A DNA stretch of 48,325 nucleotides. Origin: Betaproteobacteria bacterium (GTDB lineage: Bacteria; Pseudomonadota; Gammaproteobacteria; Burkholderiales; SG8-39). Below, in pieces: positions 39,475 to 48,325 of this stretch. The stretch's first letter is position 1; every line of letters begins with the position of its first letter. Under the pieces are notes generated by a model. That model made no database searches. It had not been told where the DNA came from and saw only the letters and a list, made by a program, of their open reading frames with translations. Made by a program: the position numbers and the translations under genes. Where the stretch lies: positions 1 through 48,325 of the forward strand of contig SHXK01000004.1 in assembly GCA_009693335.1 (NCBI GenBank), given 5' to 3'.

Positions 39475-40544
39475 CTCAGCAGTATACGGTTTTCCTCAGG
39501 CGTGCCGATGGTCAGCCGTAGGCAGTTCTCCAGCAATGGATGGCCGCCCGAGAAGTCCTTCACCAGCACGCCCTGGTCCTTCACCCGCTCGAAGACGCGC
39601 GTCCCGGCGCCCTTGCCGCCGGCAACACGCGCCAAAAGGAAATTTGCCGCCGATGGAAATATCGTCAGTCCGGCCAGGCGCGTCAGTTCGGAACGCACGC
39701 GTTCCCGCTCTTCGAGCACCTTGGCCGCCTGCGCGTCCAGCACCGATTTGTTCTGCAGCAGCTTGATCGCCACCGCTTCGGTCAGCACGTTGATGTTGAA
39801 CGGCGAGCGGGTTTTGTCAAAAGAGCCAATCCACTCCGGGCGGCCGCAGACATAACCCAGCCGCAGTCCCGCCATGCCGATCTTGGAGACGGTGCGCATC
39901 ACCACCATGTTCTCGAACTCGGCCAAGCGCGGCATGAAGGTCACCCCAGCGAAGGGCTGGTAGGCCTCGTCGATCACCACCAGGCCCGGCGCGGCGCGCA
40001 CGATGCGCTCAATATCGGCCACCGGAAAGGCATTGCCGGTCGGATTGTTGGGGAAGGCGATCCACACCAGCGCAGGTTTTTCCCTCGCCATGGCGGCAAG
40101 GAAGGCCTCGGTATCGAGGGAGAAATCCTCGCGCAGAGCGACGCCGACGAAACGCAAGCGAAGGAACAGCGCGTGCATCGCGAACATCGCGAAGGAGGGC
40201 GCCGGCGCCATCACCACCGCGCCCTCGCGGGCGACCGCTGCCGTGATGTACTGGATGCATTCATCCGAGCCGTTGCCCAGCAGCACCTCGCAGCCCTCGG
40301 GAACCTGCATCACCTCGTGGATCAGGGCGCGAAGTTTGTGCGCGCTCGGCACCGGATAACGGTTCAAAGCCAGCTTCGAGACGATGTCGCCGATCTCCGC
40401 AGCCAGATCCTGTGGCAGCCGGTACGGGCTTTCCATGACGTCCAGCTTCACCAAGCCGGCCGCATCGGACACCGCATAGGCCTGCATGGCCTGTATCTCA
40501 GGCCGTATGACCTTGGCTACGATGGCCTTGGCTGGGGTGCTCAT
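39453..40544 (-). CDS. hisC: Histidinol-phosphate aminotransferase
   Basis: [21 protein letters not shown]...[17 protein letters not shown]...[13 protein letters not shown]...[16 protein letters not shown]; 363 aa. Confidence 0.96.
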   Translation of the reverse strand: MSTPAKAIVAKVIRPEIQAMQAYAVSDAAGLVKLDVMESPYRLPQDLAAEIGDIVSKLALNRYPVPSAHKLRALIHEVMQVPEGCEVLLGNGSDECIQYITAAVAREGAVVMAPAPSFAMFAMHALFLRLRFVGVALREDFSLDTEAFLAAMAREKPALVWIAFPNNPTGNAFPVADIERIVRAAPGLVVIDEAYQPFAGVTFMPRLAEFENMVVMRTVSKIGMAGLRLGYVCGRPEWIGSFDKTRSPFNINVLTEAVAIKLLQNKSVLDAQAAKVLEERERVRSELTRLAGLTIFPSAANFLLARVAGGKGAGTRVFERVKDQGVLVKDFSGGHPLLENCLRLTIGTPEENRILLSAVRESL

Positions 40545-41833
40545 CGTCGCTTTTCCACTCGCATGTCCGCAGATCTGGCGTGCGCGTAGAGGCCCTCGGC
40601 GTGCGCCAAGTCGGAGGCGAGGCGCCCGAGCCTGCGCGCGCCTGGTCGCGACACCTTGATCAGGCTGCTGCGTTTCTGGAAATCGTAAACGCCCAGTGGC
40701 GAGGAAAAGCGCGCGCTTGCCGAGGTCGGCAGGACGTGGTTCGGGCCGGCGCAATAATCGCCGATGGCTTCCGAGCTCCAGCGACCGAGAAAGATCGCGC
40801 CGGCATGGCGCAACTTCGGCAGCAGGGCCTGCGGCTTGGCCACCGCCAGCTCCAGGTGCTCGGGGGCGATCCGGTTCGCTATCTCGCAGGCCTCAAGAAG
40901 GCCGCGCGTTTCGATCAAAGCGCCCCGGCCGGCCAGCGAGGTTTCGATGATCTTGCGCCTGGGCATTTCCCGGATCAAGCGGCGCATCGCCGCCTCGACC
41001 TGGTCCAGATAGGCGCGTCTGGGCGACAGTAAAATCGCCTGCGCCAGTTCGTCATGCTCGGCTTGCGCGAAAAGATCCATCGCCACCCAGTCGGCGGGAG
41101 TGCTGCCATCGCTGATGATCAAAATCTCGGAAGGCCCGGCGATCATGTCGATGCCAACCTGGCCGAACACCTGGCGCTTGGCTTCCGCGACATAGGCATT
41201 GCCCGGCCCGACTATCTTGTCGACGCGCGGCACCGAGCGCGTGCCATAGGCTAGCGCCGCGACTGCCTGCGCGCCGCCGATCCCGATGACGCGGTCCACG
41301 CCCGCAATGTCCGCCGCCGCGAGCACCAGCGGGTTTGGTTGCGGGCTCACCATCACCACCTCCGCCACCCCCGCGACTTTGGCCGGGATCGCGCTCATCA
41401 GCACCGAAGACGGATAAGCCGCTTTGCCGCCAGGCACGTAGAGACCGACGCGCTCCAGCGGCGTCACGATTTGGCCTAGCTGTGTGCCATCGGCTTCGGT
41501 GTATTTCCAGGACCGCGACAACTGGCGTTGGTGAAAACGGCGGATACGTGCCGCCGCCTGGACCAGCGAGGCGGCATCTTTTTCCGGCAGACTGTTCAAT
41601 GCGGCGCGCCACTGCGTGCGCGGCACCTCCAGGGTCGCCACCGCAGCCACCTTCACCCGGTCGAAACGGCGCGCATACTCGAGCACTGCCGCATCGCCGC
41701 GCCTGCGTACCGCAGCGACGATCGCACGCACGACGCCGGAGATTTTCGTATCTTGGGCCGCCTCGTAGCGCGTCAGCGCCGCGAGCTTGCCGTCGAAACC
41801 GGACTGGCGCGTCGACAGGCGGCGCAATTTCAT
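40541..41833 (-). CDS. hisD: Histidinol dehydrogenase
   Basis: [31 protein letters not shown]...[36 protein letters not shown]. Confidence 0.97.
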   Translation of the reverse strand: MKLRRLSTRQSGFDGKLAALTRYEAAQDTKISGVVRAIVAAVRRRGDAAVLEYARRFDRVKVAAVATLEVPRTQWRAALNSLPEKDAASLVQAAARIRRFHQRQLSRSWKYTEADGTQLGQIVTPLERVGLYVPGGKAAYPSSVLMSAIPAKVAGVAEVVMVSPQPNPLVLAAADIAGVDRVIGIGGAQAVAALAYGTRSVPRVDKIVGPGNAYVAEAKRQVFGQVGIDMIAGPSEILIISDGSTPADWVAMDLFAQAEHDELAQAILLSPRRAYLDQVEAAMRRLIREMPRRKIIETSLAGRGALIETRGLLEACEIANRIAPEHLELAVAKPQALLPKLRHAGAIFLGRWSSEAIGDYCAGPNHVLPTSASARFSSPLGVYDFQKRSSLIKVSRPGARRLGRLASDLAHAEGLYAHARSADMRVEKRR

Positions 41834-42486
41834 GCGGGTGTTCCCTGTCTGGCGGCTTTTTGGAAGGCATCAATCAGCGGCTGCAGTTCGGCCCGGCGCG
41901 TTTTCAGCGCCGCCTGGTTGACGATCAGCCGCGCCGACACCGGCATGATCGCCTCCACCGGCACCAGCTTGTTGGCGCGCAAGGTCTTGCCGCTGGAAAC
42001 AAGGTCCACGATCGCATCGGCCAGACCAAGCAGCGGCGCGAGCTCCATCGAACCGTAGAGCTTGATCAGATCCACGTGTACGCCCTTGGCAGCGAAGTGC
42101 TCGCGCGCGATCTGGACATACTTGGTGGCGATCCGCAGGCGCGCGCCCTGGCGCACCGCGGCTGCGTAATCGTAGTTGGGCCGCGCCGCCACCATCATGC
42201 GGCAGCGGGCAATACCCAGATCCACCGGTTGGTAGAGCCCGGCGCCGCCGTGCTCAGCGAGCACGTCGCCGCCCGCGATCCCCAGTTCCGCAGCGCCGTG
42301 TCCGACATAGGTTGGCACATCGGAGGCCCGCACCACGATCAGGCGCAGGCCACGCCGTTCGGTGCCGAGGATCAGTTTGCGCGAACCTTGCGGATCTTCC
42401 TTGGGACTCGCCCCGATCCGCGCCAGCAAAGGCAGGGTCTCCTCGAGGATCCGACCCTTGGAAAGCGCGATGCTAATAGTGCCCAT
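41830..42486 (-). CDS. hisG: ATP phosphoribosyltransferase (short form)
   Basis: [25 protein letters not shown]...[22 protein letters not shown]...[50 protein letters not shown]. Confidence 0.97.
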   Translation of the reverse strand: MGTISIALSKGRILEETLPLLARIGASPKEDPQGSRKLILGTERRGLRLIVVRASDVPTYVGHGAAELGIAGGDVLAEHGGAGLYQPVDLGIARCRMMVAARPNYDYAAAVRQGARLRIATKYVQIAREHFAAKGVHVDLIKLYGSMELAPLLGLADAIVDLVSSGKTLRANKLVPVEAIMPVSARLIVNQAALKTRRAELQPLIDAFQKAARQGTPA

Positions 42487-42493
42487 AGACGCC

Positions 42494-44009
<1,516 letters not shown>

Positions 44010-44123
44010 GGTTATTGCCTCAGTTTGTCGCCCGAGTTGAACGGCGGCAGGCAGCCGTAAGGATCAGCAAGCTTACCGCGACCACCTGCTGCGCGCCTTT
44101 GTGCGCGGCAGCGCGCGCGAGCG

Positions 44124-44462
44124 TCAGTGGTGGGATGAAGACGCAGGTGAGGACGAACCGGCCGCCGGCGAACCAGTCGCTTGCGATACGCACAGCAGAT
44201 CGGCGACACCGTAAAGACGGGCGATGGTGGTCAGTCCCGGCGGCAGGTTGGTGAAAACAAGAGCTCGCTTCAGTCGCTTGGCCTCCCGCAACCAGGCGAT
44301 CAGCAGCGCCAGCGCGGACGAATCCAGTTCATCGACTTCGCCTAGATCCACGCTGCGCACGCCCTGCCCGATGGCAGTGCTGCCCTCAAGCAAAACTGCC
44401 TTGACGCTAGCAAGCGTCAAGGCGCCGCTCACCAGCAGGCGATCGCCTTGGCGCCGAATCAT
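44124..44462 (-). CDS. mlaB: STAS-domain protein, MlaB-like
   Basis: VRSVDLGEVDELDSSALALLIAWLREAKRLKRALVFTNLPPGLTTIARLYGVADLL; next to mlaC. Confidence 0.9.
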   Translation of the reverse strand: MIRRQGDRLLVSGALTLASVKAVLLEGSTAIGQGVRSVDLGEVDELDSSALALLIAWLREAKRLKRALVFTNLPPGLTTIARLYGVADLLCVSQATGSPAAGSSSPASSSHH

Positions 44463-45115
44463 TTTTTCTGCGCGCCCGCGACCGCGGGCTGAGCCAGAGA
44501 ATTGTTCTTTGCGTACAAGGCTTTGATCAAGCCCTCGATGCCTTTCTCGCGAATCAGATTATCGAATTCGGTGCGGTAATTGGCGACCAGGCTGATACCA
44601 CCGACGCGCACATCCCAGACTTGCCAACCGGCAGGCCGCTTTTCCAGGTCGTAGTCGATGGTGACCGGCTGGTTGCCCGACTGGATGATGCGCACGTGTA
44701 CCGTGACGTCGGTGTCGGTGGGCTTGGCGCGCAGCGGACGGAATTCAAATTTCTGGTTGCTGTAGGCCGCCAGCGCGCTGGCGTAGGTGCGCACCAGCAG
44801 CGTCTTGAATTCCTCCATCAGGCGCGCTTTCTGGTCGGCGCTGGCCTTGTCCCAGTTGCGGCCCACCGCGCTCGAAGTCATCGCCTGGAAATTGAAGTGC
44901 GGCAGGACCTTGGTCTCGATGAGGGCGATGACTTTTTTACGGTCGCCCTTCTGGATGTCGCTGTCCTTCTGGATGATATCCACGACTTCGAGGGTCACGG
45001 TCTTCACCAGCAGGTCCGGCGCCTGGATCTCCGCGGGCGCCTGCGCACGCGCACCTGTGGCCAGAACAAGAGCCGCCACGGCCACCATAGCGAGCCGTAC
45101 AAACATCGGCAACAT
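44459..45115 (-). CDS. mlaC: Phospholipid-binding protein MlaC
   Basis: Signal peptide; KVIALIETKVLPHFNFQAMTSSAVGRNWDKASADQKARLMEEFKTLLVRTYASAL...GWQVWDVRVGGISLVANYRTEFDNLI. Confidence 0.95.
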   Translation of the reverse strand: MLPMFVRLAMVAVAALVLATGARAQAPAEIQAPDLLVKTVTLEVVDIIQKDSDIQKGDRKKVIALIETKVLPHFNFQAMTSSAVGRNWDKASADQKARLMEEFKTLLVRTYASALAAYSNQKFEFRPLRAKPTDTDVTVHVRIIQSGNQPVTIDYDLEKRPAGWQVWDVRVGGISLVANYRTEFDNLIREKGIEGLIKALYAKNNSLAQPAVAGAQKK

Positions 45116-45116
45116 C

Positions 45117-45923
45117 CTAGCCTCCGGTGCTGGCGGCGAGTGACGCCGGCTGCTCAAGCAAACGCACCGCCGCGTCCATCATCGCCGCCTCCGGCGCGCT
45201 GGCCTCGGCCCGCGGCACCGGGAACCCGGCGCGCGGCGGATTGCCGTCATACACCAGATTACGGCGGCGCTGCCGATAGGCATCGCGCTGGAACACATAC
45301 TTGTCGAGTGCGGCCTCCTCCAGGATGCGGCTCGCATCCAGTAGGTCAGCGCGCGTGCCCGTGGCGCGCAAAACCGTCAAGGCGTTGCGCGCCCGGACAG
45401 GTAGGTGGCGCAGCACCGGGTCCAGCCCGAAGTCTAAGACCAGCCCGACGCTATCGCGCACATTGCTGGAACCCAAAATCGGCCACACCAGGTATGCGCC
45501 GTCCCCCACGCCCCAGCGACCGAAAGTCTGGCCGAAGTCTTCGTCGTGCTTCTCCAGCCCGATCTCGGTGGCGACATCGATCAGGCCAAAGATGCCGACG
45601 GTGGAATTGAACGCGAAGCGCGCCCAGTCGGTGACGGTATCGGCCGGCTTGCCCTGCAACAGGTTGTTGGCGCCGATCCAGAGATCGGCGAGATTGGCGA
45701 AGAAATTGCGGACTCCGCTGCGAAGCGGGCCGGGCAGCAGGTCGCGATAGGCGCTCGCCACCGGCTTGCCAACCGCCTCGTCGAAGCCGTCGTTGAACGA
45801 ATACACCGCCCGATTGAAGCCCTCGAGCGGATCGTGGTGGTCACCGCCGGTCGTCGCACAACCCGCCACGCCCGCGAGGAGCAGCGCCAACAGGAAATGC
45901 CTCAGCATACGTTTCATCATCAC
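45117..45923 (-). CDS. mlaA: Outer-membrane lipoprotein MlaA (VacJ)
   Basis: Lipobox LLLAGVAGC; DPLEGFNRAVYSFNDGFDEAVGKPVASAYRDLLPGPLRSGVRNFFANLADLW...GDGAYLVWPILGSSNVRDSVG. Confidence 0.96.
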   Translation of the reverse strand: MMMKRMLRHFLLALLLAGVAGCATTGGDHHDPLEGFNRAVYSFNDGFDEAVGKPVASAYRDLLPGPLRSGVRNFFANLADLWIGANNLLQGKPADTVTDWARFAFNSTVGIFGLIDVATEIGLEKHDEDFGQTFGRWGVGDGAYLVWPILGSSNVRDSVGLVLDFGLDPVLRHLPVRARNALTVLRATGTRADLLDASRILEEAALDKYVFQRDAYRQRRRNLVYDGNPPRAGFPVPRAEASAPEAAMMDAAVRLLEQPASLAASTGG

Positions 45924-46387
45924 TTGCCGTCTTTCCCCTCAGCCGCTTTATTGAATAGGAACTGGCTAATCAGGTTTTCCAGCACGATGGCCGATTGCGT
46001 CAGCCGCAAGCGGTCGCCCTGCTTCAGCATCACCCCGTCCCCGCCCGCTTCCAGCCCCACGTACTGCTCGCCCAGCAGGCCCGCAGTAAGAATTTTCGCC
46101 GAAGTATCACGCGGAAACCGGTATTGCGCATCCACACTGAAGGTGACGATGGCTTCGTAGCTCTCGCTGTCGAAGGTGACATTCGACACGCGCCCCACGA
46201 CTACTCCTGCGCTCTTGATCGCCGCCCGCACTTTCAAACCGCCAATGTTAGCAAACTTGGCCTGCACCTGATACGTCTGGGCGGTCGAGAAGGTCAGGTT
46301 GCCGACTCTGAGAGCCAAAAACAACAGCCCGGCGAAGCCCAGGGCGACGAACACGCCGACCCAGATGTCGATGGTGGAGCGTTTCAT
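45920..46387 (-). CDS. mlaD: MCE-family protein MlaD
   Basis: [31 protein letters not shown]...[35 protein letters not shown]...[17 protein letters not shown]. Confidence 0.97.
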   Translation of the reverse strand: MKRSTIDIWVGVFVALGFAGLLFLALRVGNLTFSTAQTYQVQAKFANIGGLKVRAAIKSAGVVVGRVSNVTFDSESYEAIVTFSVDAQYRFPRDTSAKILTAGLLGEQYVGLEAGGDGVMLKQGDRLRLTQSAIVLENLISQFLFNKAAEGKDGK

Positions 46388-47223
46388 TTTGCGTTGCCTC
46401 CGGTAAACATGAGCGCTGTGAGCACGAAATCGAGGGCCAGGATAGCCAGCGAGGAAAACACCACGGTGCGGGTCGTAGCCCCTGAGACTCCCTCCGCCGT
46501 GGGGGGGGCGTCATAGCCCTCGAACACCGCGATCCAAGTCACGGCAACACCAAACACCACGCTCTTGACGACGCCGTTCATGACGTCCTCGCGCCAATCC
46601 ACCGATGCCTGCATCTGCGACCAGAACGCGCCCTCGTCCACTCCGATCAATTGCACGCCGACCAAGTAGCCGCCGAAAATTCCCATGGCCGAAAACAGGG
46701 CCGCCAGCAGCGGCATCGAAATCACCCCCGCCCAAAAACGCGGCGCAACGACGCGAGCGATCGGGTCGACGGCCATCATCTCCATAGCGGCAATCTGCTC
46801 GGTCGCCTTCATGAGGCCGATTTCGGCCGTAATCGCCGAACCGGCCCGACTGGCGAACAGCAAGCCAGCGACCACGGGCCCGAGTTCGCGCACCAGGGAG
46901 AGCGCCACCAAGACGCCAAGCGCCTCGCTGGAGCCATAGCGCTGCAAGGTATCGTAACCCTGCAAGCCCAGCACCATCCCCACGAACAGGCCGGAAACCA
47001 GGATGATGGTCATCGACAGCACGCCCGTGAAGTAGATTTCGCGGATCGTCAGACCGAAGCGCCGGAACGCCGTGCCGGAGTGCAACAGCAGATAGGCGAA
47101 AAACCGTGCGGCGTAGCCCAGCCGCCAGATTTTCGCACTGGCCCCATGGCCGAGGCGCTCGAACCCCTGGAGGAGCCCGGCCAGCACCGTGCGGAGCCTG
47201 GCCAACACCGTGCGCTCAGCCAT
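46384..47223 (-). CDS. mlaE: Phospholipid ABC transporter permease MlaE
   Basis: [91 protein letters not shown]. Confidence 0.97.
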   Translation of the reverse strand: MAERTVLARLRTVLAGLLQGFERLGHGASAKIWRLGYAARFFAYLLLHSGTAFRRFGLTIREIYFTGVLSMTIILVSGLFVGMVLGLQGYDTLQRYGSSEALGVLVALSLVRELGPVVAGLLFASRAGSAITAEIGLMKATEQIAAMEMMAVDPIARVVAPRFWAGVISMPLLAALFSAMGIFGGYLVGVQLIGVDEGAFWSQMQASVDWREDVMNGVVKSVVFGVAVTWIAVFEGYDAPPTAEGVSGATTRTVVFSSLAILALDFVLTALMFTGGNAK

Positions 47224-48064
47224 GGCAAGCCTGCGCCGTCGCCAGGGAGCTCGACTGGGTTTCTTCCCCGTCCAGGTCCGCCTGGTAGCCCGGCGCTGGA
47301 TAGTGAAAGGGGATCGGGCCATCCGCTTCGCCGCGCACGAATTGCTGGACGAAAGACGCCGCGGAGCCCCGCAGCTCAGCCGGCGTTCCCTGGGCCACGA
47401 TCTGCCCAGCCGACACGAAATAGACGTAGTCCACGATGCCGAAGCATTCCTCGACATCGTGACTGACCACGATCGAGGACTGCCCCAACGAGTCGTTCAG
47501 GGTCCGGATCAGCCGCGCGATCACCCCCAGCGAGATCGGGTCAAGGCCAGTAAACGGCTCGTCGTAGAGCATCAGGCGCGGATCCAGGGCCACCGCGCGC
47601 GCCAGCGCCACGCGCCGCGCCATGCCCCCCGAGAGCTCCGCGGGCATCATTTGCGCCGCGCCGCGCAAGCCGACCGCTTCCAGTTTCATCATCACCAGAT
47701 CGCTGATCAACTCCGGAGGGAGATCGGTATGCTCACGCATCTGGAAAGCGACGTTGTCAAACACCGTCATGTCGGTAAACAAGGCCCCGAACTGGAACAG
47801 CATGCCCATCTTGCGGCGCAAGGCAAAGAGGCCTTCGCTGTCGAGTTCGCCCACGGACTCGCCCAGCACGCGGGTGGCGCCGGCGCCGGCCTTGAGCCAA
47901 CCGGCGATGAGGCGCAGCAGGGTGGTCTTGCCGCAGCCGGACTGACCCATGATGCCGACCACGCTGCCCGGCTCGACCCGCAGGCTCACCCCCTGCAGCA
48001 CCGGGCGAGCGGCATCGTAGCCAAATGAAACTTTGTCTATCTCGACGACGGGGAGGCCGGCCAC
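47216..48064 (-). CDS. mlaF: Phospholipid ABC transporter ATP-binding protein MlaF
   Basis: [50 protein letters not shown]...[43 protein letters not shown] start proposed. Confidence 0.95.
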   Translation of the reverse strand: MAGLPVVEIDKVSFGYDAARPVLQGVSLRVEPGSVVGIMGQSGCGKTTLLRLIAGWLKAGAGATRVLGESVGELDSEGLFALRRKMGMLFQFGALFTDMTVFDNVAFQMREHTDLPPELISDLVMMKLEAVGLRGAAQMMPAELSGGMARRVALARAVALDPRLMLYDEPFTGLDPISLGVIARLIRTLNDSLGQSSIVVSHDVEECFGIVDYVYFVSAGQIVAQGTPAELRGSAASFVQQFVRGEADGPIPFHYPAPGYQADLDGEETQSSSLATAQACHG

Positions 48065-48134
48065 GGCTGGAAAGATGCGTAAGGCAAGGGGAGGATTATA
48101 GTATCGTCGGCATGGTAGGCATGGTAAACCCTGA

Positions 48135-48325
48135 ATGTTAGCCCCCACCTTCGCACCCGCTTTTCGCGCCGAGGGGCTCGTCAAGCGCTTTGGCGCGCGA
48201 CTAGCCCTCGATGGAGTCGGCATGGAAATCGGCTCCGGCGTCGCGATGGGCCTGGTCGGCGCCAACGGCGCGGGCAAGACCACTTTCCTCAAGTGCGCCC
48301 TCGATCTGTGCGCCGCCGACGCTGG
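48135..48325 (+). CDS. ABC transporter ATP-binding protein, N-terminal part (3' truncated by window)
   Basis: MLAPTFAPAFRAEGLVKRFGARLALDGVGMEIGSGVAMGLVGANGAGKTTFLKCALDL with Walker A GANGAGKTT. Confidence 0.85.
   Translation, partial: MLAPTFAPAFRAEGLVKRFGARLALDGVGMEIGSGVAMGLVGANGAGKTTFLKCALDLCAADA

Noticed and set aside
44012-44209. 65-aa minus-strand ORF between bolA and mlaB
   Set aside because: Arg/Cys-rich, overlaps the mlaB 3' end in another frame, no coding character; the 114-bp gap is left unannotated.
48109-48126. GGCATGGTA tandem repeat upstream of the divergent ABC ATPase
   Set aside because: Only two 9-nt copies in a short promoter region; too little to support a functional claim.

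Overview
High-GC bacterial chromosome segment whose gene order and content look betaproteobacterial. It is densely coding and mostly housekeeping or catabolic. Left to right: 3' end of a fused indolepyruvate ferredoxin oxidoreductase; a queuosine-precursor-transporter-like protein; an aromatic catabolism patch (FAD monooxygenase, Bug-type receptor, HPPD, homogentisate dioxygenase); a beta-oxidation-like operon (acyl-CoA dehydrogenase, thiolase, hydratase, nitronate monooxygenase); an N-carbamoyl hydrolase divergent from an AtzG/AtzE-like amidase pair; dsbB; a siroheme/sulfite reductase operon (CysI-like, DUF934, CobA, CbiX) with a divergent CysB-type regulator; PHA depolymerase, FadD and enoyl-CoA hydratases; an Ogt-type methyltransferase; a FadH-like reductase; a frameshifted cofD-like gene (coenzyme F420 pathway) abutting tRNA-Thr(TGT); sspAB; petABC; a DegS/DegQ-like protease; tatABC; HIT-hisE-hisI-hisF-hisA-hisH-hisB-hisC-hisD-hisG; murA, bolA; mlaBCADEF; and the start of another ABC ATPase. 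I see no CRISPR array, prophage, transposase or obvious defence island. The signals most worth a second look are the one-base frameshift in the cofD-like gene and its overlap with the tRNA, a dispersed paired palindromic repeat at two gene ends, a duplicated hisC 3' end, an unlisted 58-aa small ORF, a FadB/FadJ-like protein lacking its dehydrogenase half, and long same-strand overlaps in the siroheme operon. All calls come from reading the sequence and translations; no database search was run.
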